Shown piece after piece: positions 5,119-8,486 of a stretch of DNA of 8,486 bases (the first letter of the stretch is position 1; each line of letters begins with the position of its first letter). The DNA lies in assembly GCA_902781245.1 (NCBI GenBank), contig CACZIP010000075.1:1-8486 (forward strand). Reading direction: 5' to 3'. The translations under genes were made by a program, and so were the position numbers. The notes beneath the pieces were generated by a model. It did no database searches, was not told where the DNA came from, and was given only the letters and a program-made list of their open reading frames with translations. Origin of the DNA: an uncultured Coriobacteriaceae bacterium. Its GTDB lineage: Bacteria; Actinomycetota; Coriobacteriia; Coriobacteriales; Eggerthellaceae.

Positions 5119-7164
5119 TCACGCCCCATTTTCAGGTTTCGCTGATGCCGAACTTTCGGAAGTCGCCTCAGTCGAAGCTGCTGAAGCAGAGGCGGCCGAT
5201 GCAGACGAAGCTGACGAAGCGGCGGCCGATGCATCAGATGGCTTTGCTTGCTCTGGAGCATCATCTCTCAAACCCGATGTGATTTCGCTCACCGTGCACG
5301 TCGGCGTGTTCTCGACAAACGTGAACGAAATGTCATCGCCGACCTTGTAGCTGACGATCTGGATGGCGCCCGGCAGCACGAAATCGTAAATCGCATCGTC
5401 GCCTTCGAGCGTCACGTAGAAGTGCGAGTTGCCCTCAATGACAGCCTGGGCCATCGTGCGAATGGTGCCTTCCTTTTCTCCATACGTACCGGTGTCTGAC
5501 AATTCATCAGCTGATATCGCACCGTTGGTGGCAAGCAGCGTTTCGTACGACTTTTGGCATTCGGCAACGGTATCGCCCACCGCAACGTTCTGATAGCGCT
5601 GGATGTCGATCATCGCGAACTTCTTGACCAGGCCGGCGCCGTCCTTGAGGGCCATGAAGTACGTCGGCTGATTCGACACATTGATGAGCAGCGGGAACGT
5701 GGAAGTGTAGCGGAGGTTCTGAACCTGGCCCTCTGCGGACTCCATCGCCGAGACCTCGGTGGCACCAGAAACCGAGTAGTAGTGCGATTCGGCGGTGCGC
5801 TGGTTGACCAGCACGAACCCGACGATCGAGTTGTCGGCCGTCGCCGACGTCACGCCTGTGTAGACCCACACATCGTCGTCTTTGGCAATGTAGTTGTAAC
5901 CGAGCTGGCCATTGCTGCCAGGTGTTGTCTGAACGACGCCCGACTGACCGAGCCACGAATTGAACCAGCCGTTCTTGTACGCACCAGACCAGTTGTACTG
6001 ACGGAGAAGCAATTCGGCCGGATAGACGCGGTCAACCCACTGCGGAACATCCTCAAGCGAAAGCTCCTGACATTCGCCCGTCGATGCGTTGCACAGCACC
6101 ACATGGTCTACAGTCTCGCCGCCGAACAAGCCGATCGTGTATTTGCGGATCGGGCAAATCCACCACGGCTGTCCATCTTCGTCGATCTCGAACGATTTCT
6201 CGTCGAAGATGTAGAACGGGTACTTCAGCTGGATGTAGCGGTCGATGTTGCGCGCAAGCGGCTCGGATGCCGTGTACTTCATGCCGTTGCCCTCGCCCAG
6301 GCGCACGATCTCGGCATCCTGCGTCGTCATGTTGACGAGCGAGTAAGCCGGTATGCCTTCTTCGCGGTTGGTCAGCCACTTGAACAAGTCGGCGTAACCG
6401 AGCGGGCTCACGCGAACCGGCGCGCCCTTGTAGTTGATCTGGCTATAAAGGTTGTCGATCTCGAACTGGCTGACGTAATCGGGAATCGAACCCATTTCGC
6501 GATTGCCCAGAAGGATTGCCGAATCGCGGTCGATAACGGGAATCTGCGAGTAGTTGACCTCTTGAATGTCCTCGGCAAACGTCATGGTGTCGGTCTGCAG
6601 CACATCAGCGTACTTCTTCGCGTTGCCTGGGAACAGCGACAGCGACAAAACCCAACCGATGAGACCCAGCGCCAAGATAACAATGGGAATAAACGAGAGC
6701 ACTTTGAAGCTCTTCGATTTCGTGGGATTCGGGTCGAGCTTGCTGTCGCCCGTCTCGTAACGGCGGGAACGCGTACGGAAGAACAGGAAGAACGGCAACA
6801 AGATAAAGATGGTGAAGAACATCCACGTGTCGACGCTGTTCACGCTGATGGGCGGATGGAACCACCAGTAGGCCGCAAGCAAGATGACCACGGCCAACAC
6901 GATGGCCAATGTCAACGTGCGTTTCGACCATGTTGCCATGCGGTCGCCCAATGAGCCCGAGAACTCGACGTGGGGAATGCGTCCACCACCGCGGAAGCCA
7001 CCGCCACCGCCGCCATTAGAATCGCCCGAATCGTCAGGGCTGTCGCCTGAGACGTCAACGGGGTCTTCGCGCTTCGGGCCGTTGCCGCGCCCTCCGCCAA
7101 TCTCATCAACGTCGATGCCCGACTGCTTCAGAGCTTCGAGCAAAGATTCGATTCCACTAGCCAT
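5119..7164 (-). CDS. Three-helix membrane protein with large outer domain and Ala/Ser-rich tail, function unknown
   Basis: A 681-residue protein. I do not recognise a defined function. It resembles, from memory, a conserved but inconsistently annotated membrane-protein family of anaerobic Firmicutes and Coriobacteriia. Layout: a short helix (IESLLEALKQSGIDVDEI, 5-22); an acidic and Gly-rich linker to about 62 with six glycines in a row; membrane helices at about 83-102, 112-130 and 154-178 with an Arg/Lys-rich loop at 130-153; then an outer domain of about 450 residues rich in aromatics. Blocks that look conserved are QPWWICPIRKYTIGLFGGE (332-350), DDDVWVYTGVTS (429-440) and VGFVLVNQRTAES (448-460). 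Residues 640-681 are a low-complexity Ala/Ser tail. Three cysteines lie between 337 and 365, with no metal or catalytic motif that I can name. Start ATG 7164 has GAGGAAGGG 6 bases upstream; the frame opens 26 codons earlier without support. It lies 61 bp after icd and may share its transcript. Confidence 0.85.
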   Translation of the reverse strand: MASGIESLLEALKQSGIDVDEIGGGRGNGPKREDPVDVSGDSPDDSGDSNGGGGGGFRGGGRIPHVEFSGSLGDRMATWSKRTLTLAIVLAVVILLAAYWWFHPPISVNSVDTWMFFTIFILLPFFLFFRTRSRRYETGDSKLDPNPTKSKSFKVLSFIPIVILALGLIGWVLSLSLFPGNAKKYADVLQTDTMTFAEDIQEVNYSQIPVIDRDSAILLGNREMGSIPDYVSQFEIDNLYSQINYKGAPVRVSPLGYADLFKWLTNREEGIPAYSLVNMTTQDAEIVRLGEGNGMKYTASEPLARNIDRYIQLKYPFYIFDEKSFEIDEDGQPWWICPIRKYTIGLFGGETVDHVVLCNASTGECQELSLEDVPQWVDRVYPAELLLRQYNWSGAYKNGWFNSWLGQSGVVQTTPGSNGQLGYNYIAKDDDVWVYTGVTSATADNSIVGFVLVNQRTAESHYYSVSGATEVSAMESAEGQVQNLRYTSTFPLLINVSNQPTYFMALKDGAGLVKKFAMIDIQRYQNVAVGDTVAECQKSYETLLATNGAISADELSDTGTYGEKEGTIRTMAQAVIEGNSHFYVTLEGDDAIYDFVLPGAIQIVSYKVGDDISFTFVENTPTCTVSEITSGLRDDAPEQAKPSDASAAASSASSASAASASAASTEATSESSASAKPENGA
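5191..5233. repeat. Short direct repeats encoding the Ala/Ser tail
   Basis: GGCGGCCGATGCA occurs at 5191-5203 and 5221-5233, exactly 30 bp apart, and GACGAAGC occurs at 5204-5211 and 5213-5220, 9 bp apart. Both spacings are multiples of three, so gain or loss of a unit would keep the frame. On the minus strand they encode the repeating Ala-Ser-Ala-Ala type residues of the protein's C-terminus. Confidence 0.7.
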
Positions 7165-7184
7165 GTTGTTCCCTTCCTCTATCG

Positions 7185-7220
7185 AACCGTCATGGAGAGG
7201 GTCTTCTCTCCATGACGGTT
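7185..7220 (-). other. Perfect 15-bp hairpin between icd and the downstream gene
   Basis: AACCGTCATGGAGAG (7185-7199) and CTCTCCATGACGGTT (7206-7220) are perfect inverse complements around a 6-nt loop. It begins 5 bp after the icd stop. In the minus direction it is followed by CGATAGAGGAAGGG, with no U-tract and with the ribosome binding site of the next gene, so it is not a standard terminator. It could protect the icd mRNA 3' end, guide processing, or reduce read-through (inference). Confidence 0.75.
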
Positions 7221-7225
7221 TCCCG

Positions 7226-8422
7226 CTAGAGCCTGCTTGCAACAGCGTCGATGAATTCCTCAGTTGAAAGCGTGCAAGGATTCTCGAGCGTGGTGATCCG
7301 AGCTAAATCGCCCGTCATCTCGCCTGCCTCGATGGTGGATAGCGTTGCCTTCTCGAGACGGTCGGCGAAACACACGAGGTCTGGCAGCTCATCAAGTTCG
7401 CCGCGCTTGCGCAACGCACCTGTCCACGCAAAGATGGTTGCCACCGAGTTGGTAGACGTGACCTCGCCTGCAAGATGCTTGTAGTAGTGACGTTGCACCG
7501 TGCCGTGAGCTGCCTCGTATTCGTAGACACCCGTCGGTGACACGAGCACGCTCGTCATCATCGCCAAGCTTCCGAATGCGCTGCTGACCATATCGCTCAT
7601 AACGTCACCATCGTAGTTCTTGCACGCCCAGATGAACCCGCCGCGCGCCTTCACGACGCGGGCGACCGCATCGTCGATGAGCGTGTAAAAGTATTCGATT
7701 CCCGCCTCTTCGAACGCCTTCGCATAATCAGCTTCGAACACCTCTGCGAAAATGTCCTTGAAGCGATGGTCGTACTTCTTCGAGATGGTGTCCTTCGTCG
7801 AGAACCAGACGTCCTGTTTGGTGTCCAGCGCATAATTGAAGCAGCTGCGCGCAAAGCTCTCGATGCTTGCATCGAGGTTGTGCATGCCCTGCACCACTCC
7901 TGCATTTGCGAATTCGTGAACGAGCTCTCGTGTCTCGGTGCCGTCGGCGGCCGTGTAGACAAGCTCGACCTTCCCTGCTCCGGGCACGATCATCTCGGCG
8001 TTCTTGTAAACATCGCCATAAGCGTGACGGGCGATGGTGATGGGTTCTTTCCAACAGCTCACGACCGGATCGATGCCCTTCACGAGGATCGGTGCGCGGA
8101 ATACCGTGCCATCAAGCATCGCGCGGATGGTCCCGTTCGGGCTCTTCCACATCTGCTTCAAGCCGTATTCCTCGACACGCGCAGCGTTCGGCGTGATCGT
8201 CGCGCACTTGACGGCGACACCCAGCCTTCTAGTCGCTTCAGCAGATTCGATGGTGATGGCATCGTCGGTTGCATCGCGGTTTGCAAGACCGAGGTCGAAG
8301 TATTCGGTTTTCAAATCGACATACGGGCAAATCAGGCGCTCCTTGATGAGCTGCCAAATTATGCGCGTCATTTCGTCGCCGTCCATTTCGACAAGCGGCG
8401 TTTTCATTTCAATTTTTGTCAT
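7226..8422 (-). CDS. icd: NADP-dependent isocitrate dehydrogenase, eukaryote-type homodimeric class
   Basis: A 398-residue cytosolic enzyme that converts isocitrate and NADP+ to 2-oxoglutarate, CO2 and NADPH. It closely resembles human IDH1 rather than E. coli Icd. Substrate residues fall at identical numbers: Thr77, KSPNGTIR with Ser94, Asn96 and Arg100, then Arg109, Arg132 and Tyr139. Catalytic Lys210 is in FSTKDTISKKYD, and the metal-binding aspartates are in LIDDAVA (Asp250/251) and NYDGDVMSD (Asp273, Asp277). NADP specificity is supported by EAAHGTVQRHY with Arg311-His312, matching human Arg314-His315. I start at ATG 8422 because AGGGAG lies 4 bases upstream. An ATG at 8464 in frame has no ribosome binding site. 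In an anaerobe it probably supplies 2-oxoglutarate and NADPH for biosynthesis. No convincing promoter is visible in the 64 bases upstream to the window edge. Confidence 0.97.
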   Translation of the reverse strand: MTKIEMKTPLVEMDGDEMTRIIWQLIKERLICPYVDLKTEYFDLGLANRDATDDAITIESAEATRRLGVAVKCATITPNAARVEEYGLKQMWKSPNGTIRAMLDGTVFRAPILVKGIDPVVSCWKEPITIARHAYGDVYKNAEMIVPGAGKVELVYTAADGTETRELVHEFANAGVVQGMHNLDASIESFARSCFNYALDTKQDVWFSTKDTISKKYDHRFKDIFAEVFEADYAKAFEEAGIEYFYTLIDDAVARVVKARGGFIWACKNYDGDVMSDMVSSAFGSLAMMTSVLVSPTGVYEYEAAHGTVQRHYYKHLAGEVTSTNSVATIFAWTGALRKRGELDELPDLVCFADRLEKATLSTIEAGEMTGDLARITTLENPCTLSTEEFIDAVASRL

Positions 8423-8486
8423 ATAGCTCCCTGGATGCGACGAAATAGCGCTTGTCCCCCGCATCGTTGCTCACTAGATCAAGCTT

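Noticed and set aside
5554..6954. Plus-strand open frame of 466 codons
   Set aside because: It is antisense to the 681-residue membrane protein. Its product is a composition-biased Arg/Val/His-rich sequence with no ribosome binding site or domain, as expected for a shadow frame in G+C-rich DNA.

Overview
The window is a stretch of bacterial chromosome of moderately high G+C with tightly packed genes. Seven of the eight protein genes lie on the minus strand; only the small ArsR-type regulator (2466-2801) is on the plus strand. The combination of a dehydratase activase, a DUF4013-like membrane protein, an rplJ-rplL pair outside the usual rplKAJL-rpoBC block, and a eukaryote-type NADP isocitrate dehydrogenase suggests an anaerobic actinobacterium of the Coriobacteriia (Eggerthellaceae-like). 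That placement comes from protein character alone, with no database comparison. I see no IS element, CRISPR array, tRNA, rRNA or phage gene.

Minus-strand genes, in transcription order from the right edge: (1) icd, NADP-dependent isocitrate dehydrogenase (8422-7226); (2) a perfect 15-bp hairpin in the 61-bp gap after it; (3) a 681-residue three-helix membrane protein of unknown function with a large predicted outer domain and an Ala/Ser repeat tail (7164-5119); (4) a 306-bp regulatory region with a promoter, an L10-type leader and an attenuator; (5) rplJ (4812-4294) and rplL (4193-3813), closed by a UUCG-loop terminator; (6) a polytopic DUF4013-like membrane protein (3717-2830).

Next comes a divergent pair. 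An ArsR/SmtB regulator carrying a complete alpha-5 zinc-site motif is transcribed rightwards, and an MFS transporter (2310-1072) leftwards. They share a 155-bp region with a strong inverted repeat. After the transporter, 45 bp downstream, begins the ATPase part of a CoA-dehydratase activase that runs off the left edge (1026-1). It is open to the edge with no stop codon.

Two regulatory readings stand out. In the rplJ leader, an upstream segment (4986-4976) can form 11 base pairs with the loop of the terminator hairpin (4904-4894), a classical antiterminator/terminator choice that L10 could control. In the ArsR-MFS region, the metal-site motif, divergent layout and inverted repeat suggest a metal-responsive switch over an MFS efflux pump, which is a less usual partner for a SmtB-type sensor. 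I did not find a convincing wholly new system; the best candidates for follow-up are these two and the 681-residue protein.
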